DNA of 64,000 nucleotides from G965230065 sp965230065 (GTDB lineage Bacteria; Bacteroidota; Bacteroidia; Cytophagales; Cyclobacteriaceae). Below the pieces are notes generated by a model, which did no database searches, was not told the DNA's origin, and saw only the letters and a program-made list of their open reading frames with translations. How positions within the stretch are numbered: the stretch's first letter is position 1; every line of letters starts with the position of its first letter. Below are positions 1 through 8,071 of the stretch, piece after piece. The position numbers were made by a program, and so were the translations under genes. The stretch is taken from contig OZ245942.1 of assembly GCA_965230065.1 (NCBI GenBank), forward strand, positions 2,170,001 through 2,234,000, in the 5' to 3' direction.

Positions 1-504
1 GTTATTACGTATGAAGAAATCCTGGAATACAACGGATATGTAAATGTTCACCTCAGTGCAGCAGACTTAGCCACGTTGGTAGCCCAGGGCGATATTGGCA
101 GCAACGAACTTACCGGAGAAACTAAAGTGTATACGTTGAATACCAGAGATGTGGAAGGCGTAAGCGGAACAGCAACTTTTGCCATGCGCAAAGATGGAAG
201 TACATTGGTGACGTTGGCGTTGGAAGGAACCACAGTGGGTGGAAATCACCCTTCTCATATCCACATGAATTCAGCTACTGAAGGTGGTGACATTGCCATC
301 AGTCTAAATAATGTGGTTGGTGATACGGGCATGAGTATGACTTCTGTACGTGCTTTCAATGCTGAAGATGGTACCATGAATGGTGGAGAAGATATTTCTT
401 ACGAGGAGTTGCTTGCATACGATGGATATATTAATGTGCATTTAAGCATGGAAGATTTAGCTACGCTCGTAGCCCAGGGCGATATTGGCAGTAACGCCCC
501 ATAG
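1..504 (+). CDS. CHRD domain protein, 3' part
   Basis: The reading frame is open at the left edge, so the N-terminus and any signal peptide are missing. About 167 residues remain. They hold the end of one CHRD (chordin-type) domain and one complete domain. The pattern YEExLxYxGYxNVHLS followed by DLATLVAQGDIGSN occurs near base 13 and again near base 400, so the protein is built from tandem CHRD repeats of about 130 residues. Bacterial CHRD proteins are usually exported; their biochemical role is poorly known. The SHIHMNSA stretch is typical of the family. The stop is TAG at 502-504, followed by a terminator hairpin. Confidence 0.85.
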   Translation, partial: VITYEEILEYNGYVNVHLSAADLATLVAQGDIGSNELTGETKVYTLNTRDVEGVSGTATFAMRKDGSTLVTLALEGTTVGGNHPSHIHMNSATEGGDIAISLNNVVGDTGMSMTSVRAFNAEDGTMNGGEDISYEELLAYDGYINVHLSMEDLATLVAQGDIGSNAP

Positions 505-533
505 TTTTAATGCAGGGGAGGTATGTAGAGAGA

Positions 534-560
534 AGCCATCCTTTTTGGGTGGCTTTTTTT
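534..560 (+). terminator. Rho-independent terminator after the CHRD gene
   Basis: An 8-bp stem (534-541 with 547-554, one G-T pair) with a five-base T loop runs into a seven-base T run. It lies 30 bp after the CHRD stop codon and separates that gene from the convergent YjbQ gene. Confidence 0.75.
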
Positions 561-561
561 G

Positions 562-999
562 TTATTTGTCAGCTTTGCGCCCTGTTAACTGAACAATCAC
601 TTTTCGTTGCCGGGCACGGGTGTCAAAATCGATGAAGACGATTTGTTGCCATGTACCCAAAATGAGTTTTCCATGCTGAAAAGGCACTGTGATAGAAGTG
701 CCAGTCAGGGCTGAACGCAAATGGGCGGCCCCGTTGTCATCGCCCCAGGTGCGGTTGTGTTCATACCCGGCATCATAAGGAGCGATTTTGCTGAGCATAT
801 TGCGCACATCAAAATTAACCAACCCTTTTTCGTATTCCAGCGTAGTTATGCCCGTAGTTGACCCAACGGCCGAAACCAGCGCGTGTCCTTCTTCATACCC
901 TTCTTTGTGCAGGATTTCACGCACTTTATCAGTAATGTCAAGAATATGGGTATGCCCCTGAGTTTCAAACTCAATGGTGTGGGTTGAAATGTCGATCAT
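562..999 (-). CDS. YjbQ family protein (UPF0047)
   Basis: This 145-residue protein has the full length and motifs of the YjbQ/UPF0047 family, including HALVSAVGSTTG near residue 40, the NRTWGDDNGAAHLRSAL stretch, and a C-terminal GTWQQIVFIDFD segment. Members are small cytosolic trimeric proteins; some have been reported to have weak thiamine-phosphate synthase activity, but the physiological role is unsettled. The ATG overlaps the stop of the preceding frameshifted PIN-toxin gene by 4 nt (ATGA), so the two were probably translationally coupled. The gene is convergent with the CHRD gene. Confidence 0.9.
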   Translation of the reverse strand: MIDISTHTIEFETQGHTHILDITDKVREILHKEGYEEGHALVSAVGSTTGITTLEYEKGLVNFDVRNMLSKIAPYDAGYEHNRTWGDDNGAAHLRSALTGTSITVPFQHGKLILGTWQQIVFIDFDTRARQRKVIVQLTGRKADK

Positions 1000-1401
1000 A
1001 AAGGTTTGTATAAATCAATAGGCAGGTGTTTTGAATACAAGAAAAAATCTTTATTTGTGGTAAAAATTTGAAAGTTATGGTTATGGGATGCTGCACAAAT
1101 TAAGAAATCAATATGAGAACCTTGTACTCCTTTTCTTCTACAAGTATTATGAAATTCTGCAGCCAACTCAAAATCTTCAGTATGAAGGGCAGTATCTTGA
1201 AAATAACTCAGTTTATTTTTTAATTTCCCGAATTGAGCTTGCTCAGAAATACCTGATAAAACCTCCTGTCGGATAGGCCCAATAATTTTTACTCTAACCT
1301 CCTCAATTAATTGCAGTAATGCTTTTACTTCTTTGGTGTTGCTTTTCCTTTTTTCTTCCCAAGGCTAATGACCAGACGCTTGTATCAACCAGTACGCTCA
1401 T
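996..1401 (-). pseudogene. VapC-like PIN-domain toxin, frameshifted
   Basis: Read from the ATG at 1401-1399, the frame gives MSVLVDTSVWSLALGRKK and then stops early at an in-frame TGA. Removing one base from the six-base A run (minus strand; T run at 1349-1354) restores one frame through SNTKEVKALLQLIEEV, IGPIRQEVLSGIS and HIDFLICAASH to a stop at 998-996. The restored protein of about 134 residues is a typical PIN-domain RNase with N-terminal VDTSVW and late acidic residues (HIDFLIC). The start overlaps the antitoxin stop by one base (TAATG), the usual toxin-antitoxin arrangement. Either the toxin is inactivated by homopolymer slippage or the base call is wrong. Confidence 0.8.
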
Positions 1402-1598
1402 TATCTATTTCGTGCTTTTTTATAGTCATACGCTTTGTCGTACTCTATTTCCCCAAATAAACTAATGATTTCCAGTTGTTTTCTCCGCTGAATGTATTCC
1501 GTCAACGCTTCATTTACTGTATCTTTTTTAGTTTTATGACCGCCTACTTTAAGGGCTTCCTCAAGAAGTTTTCCGTCTATTGCAAGGTTTGTTGCCAT
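1401..1598 (-). CDS. VapB-type antitoxin
   Basis: This 65-residue protein matches the short antitoxin family paired with PIN toxins in Bacteroidota (DUF2191/VapB-like). The N-terminal MATNLAIDGKLLEEALKVGG followed by HKTKKDTVNEALTEYIQRRKQ has the ribbon-helix-helix layout, and the acidic tail around LFGEIEYD would wrap the toxin. It is expected to neutralise VapC and to repress its own promoter. Its stop overlaps the toxin start by one base. The frame is intact although the toxin is frameshifted. Confidence 0.85.
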   Translation of the reverse strand: MATNLAIDGKLLEEALKVGGHKTKKDTVNEALTEYIQRRKQLEIISLFGEIEYDKAYDYKKARNR

Positions 1599-1674
1599 TC
1601 TTTTTTACACATAAAGCTACACAAAAATTTGTGTGAATTCAGTATTTAGCTCATCAAAAACGATCTATACAAAT

Positions 1675-2646
1675 TTATTTTATCTCAACATGCCGTTTCT
1701 CTGCCACTGATAACTCGCTGGCCTCAATAATTTTCTGTGCCATGATAGCATCTTCAAGTGTAGATAACGGTTTTTCACCCACCCGGATGCAACGGTTGAC
1801 AAAATAATCTACTTCCTGATAAATGCTGTAAGGATAAGCTGCATAGGTTTGGGAATGTACCACGGCGGGCGTATTTTCAACCCAATCGCGGTAACTGAAG
1901 CGGGTAGCCCCTTTGGTGCCTATGACTTTAACCATCATCGTCCACGGGTCCCCGGCGTGGTCGTCGGCTGCAAAGCTGGCGCAGAAGTGTGACAAAGCCC
2001 CGTTTTCCAACTGTAAGGTTACCATCGCCAAATCTTCCTGGGTAATATTTTTGTAATGGATGACCGATTTCATGGCCGATACAGTGGTGGGGTTGCCTGC
2101 CAGGTACAGCATGATATACGCATGATGTGTGGAAATATGGCGAATCACTCCCGGATACCGGGCTGCCACTTCCTCCGGATGGTGAATATTGTACAACACA
2201 TACACCGAAACCAAATCGCCCAGTTTCCCTTCATCAATCAGCTCCTTGGCCCGCATCACACTGGTTTCATAAATGTAATTGTGCCCTGGCATGCATATAA
2301 CGCCTGCTTGTTGGGCTGCGCTTTGCATGGCTTCAATTTCTGCCACGCTTTGTCCAACGGGTTTTTCTACCAGCACATGCTTTCCTGCTTCCAGAGCCAT
2401 CACTGTGTACTGATGATGGGCTTCCAAAGCGGTAAGCACGAAAATGGCATCAATGTCAGGGTCATTTACCAAAGATTCGGCAGAGGGGTATTTTTTACAG
2501 CCAAACAATTTTGTTTTTTCATCGGCATGCTCATCGGTAATATTCCACAAACCAGCCAGTTCAGCGCCTGCACACCTTTGGACAGCTTCTGCGTGCAGCA
2601 ATGAAATATCCCCTGCACCAATAAATCCTATTTTGATTGTTTTCAT
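1675..2646 (-). CDS. Gfo/Idh/MocA family oxidoreductase
   Basis: This 323-residue cytosolic protein starts with a Rossmann NAD(P)-binding fold (KIGFIGAGDISLLHAEAV, the GxGxxx loop) and carries the family signature EKPVGQSVAE near residue 95, where the Lys is the conserved catalytic residue. The C-terminal part is the usual alpha/beta substrate domain. Members oxidise or reduce sugars and cyclitols; the substrate cannot be told from sequence. It lies downstream of, and on the same strand as, a second, exported family member, but a terminator hairpin lies between them. Confidence 0.9.
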   Translation of the reverse strand: MKTIKIGFIGAGDISLLHAEAVQRCAGAELAGLWNITDEHADEKTKLFGCKKYPSAESLVNDPDIDAIFVLTALEAHHQYTVMALEAGKHVLVEKPVGQSVAEIEAMQSAAQQAGVICMPGHNYIYETSVMRAKELIDEGKLGDLVSVYVLYNIHHPEEVAARYPGVIRHISTHHAYIMLYLAGNPTTVSAMKSVIHYKNITQEDLAMVTLQLENGALSHFCASFAADDHAGDPWTMMVKVIGTKGATRFSYRDWVENTPAVVHSQTYAAYPYSIYQEVDYFVNRCIRVGEKPLSTLEDAIMAQKIIEASELSVAEKRHVEIK

Positions 2647-2730
2647 ATATGATTTTTTAACGTGGGTTTAAGAAATAACCTACCTGCAAACCCGCTTCTG
2701 GAAGTTGGCATGAATATAAAACTTTCATCT

Positions 2731-2770
2731 TTAAAAAAGAAAAGCGATGAAACACCTTCCATCGCTTTTC
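2731..2770 (-). terminator. Rho-independent terminator after the exported Gfo/Idh gene
   Basis: Perfect 11-bp arms at 2739-2749 and 2760-2770 enclose a 10-base loop. On the minus strand the stem is followed by a run of T (A run at 2733-2738). It lies just beyond the stop of the oxidoreductase that ends at 2794. Confidence 0.8.
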
Positions 2771-2793
2771 ATATTCATGTTAAAAGTACTCGA

Positions 2794-4122
2794 TTAAACA
2801 GAAGGTGTCCAGCCCTGTTCATATTCACGGCTCCATAGCTGCATAGCATCAGCATCGTCTTTGATGTGCCCGTTTTCAGGATTGATTTGCAGGGTACGTC
2901 CCTTTTCCTGGGCAATGTTGCCCAAATGACAAAGCAGCACGCTTTTGTGGCCTTCGTTAATGGGTGAGTTTTGTTGAACGTCTGAGCGGATCACCTCGCC
3001 AAAGTTGCGGATATGCTCCCCGGTCATGCTGTCGCCCCCAACGGTATCCATAGTAGCGTTAGTAGTTTCGGGGGTTACCTTTTTCACCAGCTTTTTATCT
3101 TTATCATATAACTCGAACCCGTTACGGTCTATGATGATAGTACCTTCTGTGCCGTAAATGCCTGCACCCCGGCCCCGGCCTTCTATGGGATAGCCATTGC
3201 AGCTACGCCCTTCCCAGGTAATGAATTTTTCATCTTCAAAGTCGAAGTTGGCGATTTGGGTATCGTAAAACTGCCAGTCGTCATCGAAATGAAAACGGCC
3301 GCCTTGTGAAGATACGCGGGTGGGGTAATGTGCGTCCAGTGCCCAGCGACAAATGTCAATTTCGTGGGTGCCGTTGTTGCATATTTCACCGGTTCCCCAA
3401 TTGGTAAACCAGTGCCAGTTGTAGTGGATCAGGTTGTCCTGATACGGTTGGCGGGGTGCGGGCCCTTGCCAGAGTTCATAATCCAGGTTGGCGGGCACAG
3501 GGGCTTTTTTTCCGGTGCCAATGGGGCCACGGTTGTTGGCATACCAGGCTTTGGCAAAATAAGGCCGGCCAATGATGCCTTCCCTTATTTCTTTAATGGC
3601 CTGGATTGACTCGGGGGCAGAGCGCTGCTGGTTACCCATTTGCACCACTTTTCCGTATCGTTTTTGGGCTTCAATCAGCATTTCCCCTTCTTTGGGGTTA
3701 TGCCCGCAGGGTTTTTCTACGTACACGTGCTTGTCTGCCTGCAACGCCATAATGGAAGCAGGCGCATGCCAGTGGTCGGGGGCGGCAATCACCAGCGCGT
3801 CCACATTTTTGTCATCCAGGGCTTTGCGGAAATCTTTAATGCCTTTGGGTTTTTTCTTTCCATGTTCAGTTACAATGCCAATACCTTTGGCTATGGCTTT
3901 GTCATCCACATCACAAATGTAGGCGATTTCAAAACCGTCTTGTTGGGCATATTCCCTGGCGAGGGCACCGCCCCGTCCATTGAGGCCCATGATGGCCACT
4001 ACTAGTTTTTCGTTGGGGGCATTTTTGCCAAAAACAGGAAAAGCATGTGGTACCATGCCCAGTCCCAGGCCGGCTGTGGTAGCCGATTTAATAAAACTTC
4101 TTCGTTTAATCAGTTCTTTCAT
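2794..4122 (-). CDS. Exported Gfo/Idh/MocA oxidoreductase with Tat leader
   Basis: The chosen start (ATG at 4122) gives 442 residues beginning MKELIKRRSFIKSATTAG, a twin-arginine leader of the kind common on Bacteroidota oxidoreductases; a longer frame reaching 4215 would place 31 residues before it and spoil the leader. The Rossmann segment (VAIMGLNGRGGALAREY), the EKPCGHNPKEGE signature with catalytic-site Lys, and a C-terminal substrate domain (HWHWFTNWGTGEICNNGTHEIDICRWAL) follow. The protein should act folded with NAD(P) in the periplasm. Substrate is unknown. Many relatives sit beside sulfatases and SusCD loci, as here. Confidence 0.88.
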   Translation of the reverse strand: MKELIKRRSFIKSATTAGLGLGMVPHAFPVFGKNAPNEKLVVAIMGLNGRGGALAREYAQQDGFEIAYICDVDDKAIAKGIGIVTEHGKKKPKGIKDFRKALDDKNVDALVIAAPDHWHAPASIMALQADKHVYVEKPCGHNPKEGEMLIEAQKRYGKVVQMGNQQRSAPESIQAIKEIREGIIGRPYFAKAWYANNRGPIGTGKKAPVPANLDYELWQGPAPRQPYQDNLIHYNWHWFTNWGTGEICNNGTHEIDICRWALDAHYPTRVSSQGGRFHFDDDWQFYDTQIANFDFEDEKFITWEGRSCNGYPIEGRGRGAGIYGTEGTIIIDRNGFELYDKDKKLVKKVTPETTNATMDTVGGDSMTGEHIRNFGEVIRSDVQQNSPINEGHKSVLLCHLGNIAQEKGRTLQINPENGHIKDDADAMQLWSREYEQGWTPSV

Positions 4123-4334
4123 GATGATATTACTATATGATGAGAAATACGATTGCAATATACAAAGATAATTAGAGGAAGGCTCCTGTAAAATCTTAAC
4201 CCGGATATTGCTCATTTCAACCCATTTTTCTGTCGTTTCATCTTTTCTTGCTTTAATATTTACCTAAAAGCCATAAATTTATGTTCCGGATGCACACACT
4301 GTACAGCGCAGGCTACCGTTAATATGATAATTTT

Positions 4335-4862
4335 ATGCTGGTACTGGAAAAACCTGATCATTTTAAAATGAACTTTTCAGAACTGAATTTTTCTGAAACC
4401 CAACGCTTCAGGCAAACCTGGTTGTGGATCGTATTTGCACTCCTCTCGGGAGGCTTTTTATCCGTTGTAATGGGCCAAATGATGGGAAAGGGTGTTTTTG
4501 CCGCTAACTTATTTCCGGGTGCTTCCCTCCTGCTATTGGGGGGGCTTATCTTCTTGCTCATCATGCTCTTTTATAAGTCGAGTTTAAGCATTAAAATCAA
4601 CCGGAATGGTATCTATTACCGTTTTATCCCCTTCCACTGGAAATACCATAAAATTAACTGGACAGATGTAGAAAAAGTATATGTGCGGAAGTACGATATC
4701 CTCACCGAATACAGCGGGGGCTGGGGCATCAAGTTTGGCAGCTCTGGCAAAGCCTATGTAGTGGGTGGTAATTACGGGCTTCAAATAGATTTGCTGGACG
4801 AACGAAAAATCCTCCTGGGCACCCAACGCCCTTTTGAACTGGAAAGGATGATGAGCCAATAA
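4335..4862 (+). CDS. Small membrane protein, PH-like C-terminus
   Basis: I do not recognise a named family with certainty. The 175 residues hold two adjacent hydrophobic segments, about 28-50 (LWIVFALLSGGFLSVVMG) and 60-82 (LFPGASLLLLGGLIFLLIM), then a soluble beta-rich part (IKINRNGIYYRFIPFHWKYHKINWTDVEKVYVRKY) reminiscent of bacterial PH-like membrane proteins. An ATG at 4368 (MNFSELNF) is an alternative start. It stands alone on the plus strand between minus-strand genes. Confidence 0.6.
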   Translation: MLVLEKPDHFKMNFSELNFSETQRFRQTWLWIVFALLSGGFLSVVMGQMMGKGVFAANLFPGASLLLLGGLIFLLIMLFYKSSLSIKINRNGIYYRFIPFHWKYHKINWTDVEKVYVRKYDILTEYSGGWGIKFGSSGKAYVVGGNYGLQIDLLDERKILLGTQRPFELERMMSQ

Positions 4863-4923
4863 GTCGGTCACTCACTTTTTTGCTACCGCTAACATGCTGA
4901 GCCTATTTATTCTTTTATACTCC

Positions 4924-6393
4924 CTACTCGTCTAATATTTCGTGCAACCTTTTTCTCATTTCAGTAACTTTCTCTGGATACTGTTCATATAGGTTGTTTT
5001 CCTCTGAAAGATCGTCTTTTAAATTATAAAGTTCCCCGGCAATTTTCTCTCTTATTATTTGATCTTTGTGTGGGGAATACCTCAACTCTATACCACCCTG
5101 GCCCGAGCCATCAATGAATTTCCAGTCGCCATTGCGGTAAACTTTTTTCTCAACCACCAAATCGGCACGGACAGGTTGGTCATGATTTGGGTTTTGAAGA
5201 ACTGGCAAAAAACTATGGCTATGCAATTTGCTTGCATCAAATGTTTTGTCCTCAACCAATGCTGCCATGGTAGCCATCATGTCGGTAAAACTAATCATCT
5301 GGTTGCTTTGTGCCCCTTTTGGAAACATAGAAGGGCCGCTTACGATAAAAGGCATCCGTGAACCACCTTCCCACATATCTGATTTTATTCCTCTCAAGAC
5401 GCCGGTGCTGGCATGCTCAAATTTTTCTTCATCTTCGCGAAACCACACGGGGCCATTGTCACTACTAAAAAAGATGATGGTGTTCTCGAGCAGGTTATTA
5501 TGCTTTAATTGAGCAATGAGCTGTCCTACCACATCGTCAACCTGCAATACAAAATCACCATATTCCCCGGCCCCGCTTGCGCCTACAAATTCATCTTTTG
5601 GCAACCAGGGTGTGTGCGGGGCTGTCAATGGAAAATAAAGGAAGAAAGGATCGTCCGGGTGGTTTTCCTGATGGTCGTTGAGGTAATCGCGGGATTTATT
5701 CAAAAATTTGTCCAGTACCTCCTCGTGTTTAAAATCAGGGGAAATGGCCCCAGCCCGGAAGAAAGCGCCCGATACACTAGACGTTGCCCCTGGCGTACCA
5801 TGATCGTCAATATGGCCTGTGGGTGCTTGTACCGCCCGGTCGTTTTCAATATAAAAATACGGAGGGATATCCAAAGAGGCGTGCATCCCGAAGAAATAGT
5901 CAAAGCCTTTGTCTACCGGCCCTCCTTTCAATACGTCAATACCTTCGGGACTTTTCCAGTCAACACTATCAAAGCCAAGATGCCATTTGCCGATGCAAGC
6001 CGTCCGGTATCCATTGCGTTTCATTAAGGTTGCCAAAGTTTCCTGCGATGGCTCTATTATGCTTCGCTGACCAGTTTTCATTTCCATCTTACCCGGATAC
6101 CGCCCTGTAATTAAACCATAACGGGAAGGTACACACCAGGCCCCGGGCGCGTGTGCATCGGTAAACATGATGCCGTCTTTTGCCAAGCCGTCAATATTGG
6201 GCGTTGGTATTTTAGAATCCTTATTGTAACATGTTAAGTCGCCATAACCCATGTCATCAGCCAGGATAAAAACGATATTTGGCTTAGCCTTTTCTGAAAC
6301 AGTGTCGGTGTCTGGTTTTTTAGCACAGGCAAAAAGACAAACGGCAAGTGATAGAAATAATAAATAAGTTTTGAGGTTGTAATATTTTTTCAT
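4924..6393 (-). CDS. Lipoprotein sulfatase (formylglycine type)
   Basis: The 489-residue protein begins with a lipoprotein leader whose lipobox Cys is C23 (LFAC). The alkaline-phosphatase-fold core starts with NIVFILADDMGYGDLT; D46 and D47 are metal ligands. The sulfatase signature C87-V-P-S-R91 is present, so C87 is expected to be converted to formylglycine by an anaerobic or FGE-type maturase that is not in this window. GKWHLGF and SSDNGPVW are further active-site motifs. It removes sulfate from a sulfated carbohydrate or other ester, outside the cytoplasm. It follows SusC/SusD on the same strand after a terminator and is probably part of the same uptake system. Confidence 0.92.
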   Translation of the reverse strand: MKKYYNLKTYLLFLSLAVCLFACAKKPDTDTVSEKAKPNIVFILADDMGYGDLTCYNKDSKIPTPNIDGLAKDGIMFTDAHAPGAWCVPSRYGLITGRYPGKMEMKTGQRSIIEPSQETLATLMKRNGYRTACIGKWHLGFDSVDWKSPEGIDVLKGGPVDKGFDYFFGMHASLDIPPYFYIENDRAVQAPTGHIDDHGTPGATSSVSGAFFRAGAISPDFKHEEVLDKFLNKSRDYLNDHQENHPDDPFFLYFPLTAPHTPWLPKDEFVGASGAGEYGDFVLQVDDVVGQLIAQLKHNNLLENTIIFFSSDNGPVWFREDEEKFEHASTGVLRGIKSDMWEGGSRMPFIVSGPSMFPKGAQSNQMISFTDMMATMAALVEDKTFDASKLHSHSFLPVLQNPNHDQPVRADLVVEKKVYRNGDWKFIDGSGQGGIELRYSPHKDQIIREKIAGELYNLKDDLSEENNLYEQYPEKVTEMRKRLHEILDE

Positions 6394-6481
6394 TGTGGAA
6401 TTAATAAAGCTTTGTTTTCAAGTCAATTTTACTGTACGGAGCTAAAAGTAGGTTATCCGGATTTTAATAGTGAGGTTATAT

Positions 6482-6516
6482 AAAAAAAGTGTTGCCAGAC
6501 GAATGTGTCTGGCAAC
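6482..6516 (-). terminator. Rho-independent terminator after susD
   Basis: Perfect 10-bp arms (6491-6500 and 6507-6516) with a six-base loop are followed on the minus strand by seven T (A run 6482-6488). It lies 12 bp after the SusD stop, so most SusCD transcripts should end before the sulfatase gene. Confidence 0.85.
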
Positions 6517-6528
6517 AAAGGTAAGTTA

Positions 6529-8052
6529 TTAGTAACCTGCGTTTTGACTCAGATTAGGATTGGTTTGCATCTCCCTCAGCGGAACCGGAAAAAGTAATTG
6601 GTCTTCGGTATAAGTTTTATCCCAATTGGTGGTATACCCAACAAAGTTTACATATTGTCCGGTTTTATCATCCCTGATTAAGCGGGTTCGTACCATGTCG
6701 AACCACATTTTGTTTTCATAACACAACTCAAAGTACCTTTCATCCCAAACTGCTTTTTTGAAAGCCTCCAGGTTAGTATCTGTAAATAAAGGCAAGCCTG
6801 CCCGTGTTTTTATCGCATTCAGTGCATCCAGTGCCGTTTGGTTAGGTGCTCCATCGGCCATTGCCTGGGCTTCTGCATACAGTAATAGTACATCGGCATA
6901 TCTGTAAATTGTCCAGTTTAACCCTGACTGGCCTGCAACATCAATGGCGTTTTTGTCAAAAAACTTATGGATATATGGCGCTTTAAAATCCATAAGGTCA
7001 AGTTCGGGTGCGCCTTCAGAGAATTTGCTGGGATGTCCTTTGTAGGTGGTGAAAAAGAATTGTTTTTCCTCTGCCCTTTTATCGCCGTCTACATAACTAT
7101 CCACAAACTCCTGGGTTGGAATGAGGCTGCCATATTCAAGCCCATAGGCCGACATACCGCTTCTTGATGGCAATACCAGGGGAACTACCTGATTTTCTGT
7201 TTTATTTACAGAAAACTGTACTTGGAAAATAAATTCTGTTCGGTTGTTATACGCCGGATCCCACAAATGACCATACTCCTGAAACAGGCTATATTTTCCT
7301 GAATTGATAACTTCCAGTGAGCGTTTTGCTGATTCGGCATAATACTCCTGCCCTCCCTGCATGGGATATCCGGCATAGGTAAGATAAACATCGGCAAGCA
7401 GGGTTTTTACAGCGCCCATTGATACCCGTCCTGTTTCATCAGTAAATGGCAACAGGCTTTTTTCAGCAGCCAGCAAATCAGGAATAATTATTTCATCATA
7501 AATTTCTTTGGCAGGCGACCTTTCAGACTTAAGCTCAGAAAGTTCTGTTTGGAGGGTGGTGATTTTAGGCACATCCCCAAAAATCCTTACCAAATAAAAG
7601 TAATACAATGCCCGCATAAATTGCACCTCGCCCTGGTATTTTACAATTAATTCTTCATCGACTGAACCTTCAAATTCAGGAAGTTTCTGTAATGCCAGGT
7701 TGCACTTTGCAATACCTGCATAGCAATCTTGCCACCAGTCTTCAATGTAAGGGGAACGCGCGCTTATTGATAGCTCTTCAAATTCTTTGAAATTACTTTG
7801 AGAATTCTCAGAAGTAACCTTGCCTGTCATGTATTCCAGTAATAACATGGTATTGCCTCCCCAGCTATACGCCGGCCTGTTGAAAACATTTGAGTTGACA
7901 TAGGCACTATTGGCAAAAGCAAGTGCAGATTCAGGGCTGGTCAGTTCCGATTCGCTGGTCATAACACCTGTGGGGCTTTCGTCCAGAAAATCTTCACATG
8001 AAGAAATTGAAAGCGATAATATTGCGATAATGTATAATAATTTTCTTTTCAT
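6529..8052 (-). CDS. SusD/RagB family nutrient-binding lipoprotein
   Basis: This 507-residue protein has a lipoprotein leader with lipobox Cys C19 (SISSCEDFLDESP; the EDFLDE stretch is typical of SusD N-termini). TPR-like helices follow, and the C-terminal part contains the usual YRYADVLLLYAEA and WDERYFELCYENKMWFDMVRT motifs. SusD forms the lid of the SusC channel on the cell surface and captures the substrate. The gene starts 19 bp after the SusC stop, so the two form one operon. Which glycan or lipid is bound cannot be read from the sequence. Confidence 0.95.
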   Translation of the reverse strand: MKRKLLYIIAILSLSISSCEDFLDESPTGVMTSESELTSPESALAFANSAYVNSNVFNRPAYSWGGNTMLLLEYMTGKVTSENSQSNFKEFEELSISARSPYIEDWWQDCYAGIAKCNLALQKLPEFEGSVDEELIVKYQGEVQFMRALYYFYLVRIFGDVPKITTLQTELSELKSERSPAKEIYDEIIIPDLLAAEKSLLPFTDETGRVSMGAVKTLLADVYLTYAGYPMQGGQEYYAESAKRSLEVINSGKYSLFQEYGHLWDPAYNNRTEFIFQVQFSVNKTENQVVPLVLPSRSGMSAYGLEYGSLIPTQEFVDSYVDGDKRAEEKQFFFTTYKGHPSKFSEGAPELDLMDFKAPYIHKFFDKNAIDVAGQSGLNWTIYRYADVLLLYAEAQAMADGAPNQTALDALNAIKTRAGLPLFTDTNLEAFKKAVWDERYFELCYENKMWFDMVRTRLIRDDKTGQYVNFVGYTTNWDKTYTEDQLLFPVPLREMQTNPNLSQNAGY

Positions 8053-8071
8053 TGTTTCAGCATTTAATAGT

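Noticed and set aside
1088..1276. Plus-strand frame of 62 codons
   Set aside because: It lies antisense to the frameshifted PIN-toxin gene, whose minus-strand reading gives clear family motifs.
4123..4215. Longer N-terminus for the exported Gfo/Idh protein
   Set aside because: It would place 31 unrelated residues before a clear twin-arginine leader that starts at 4122.
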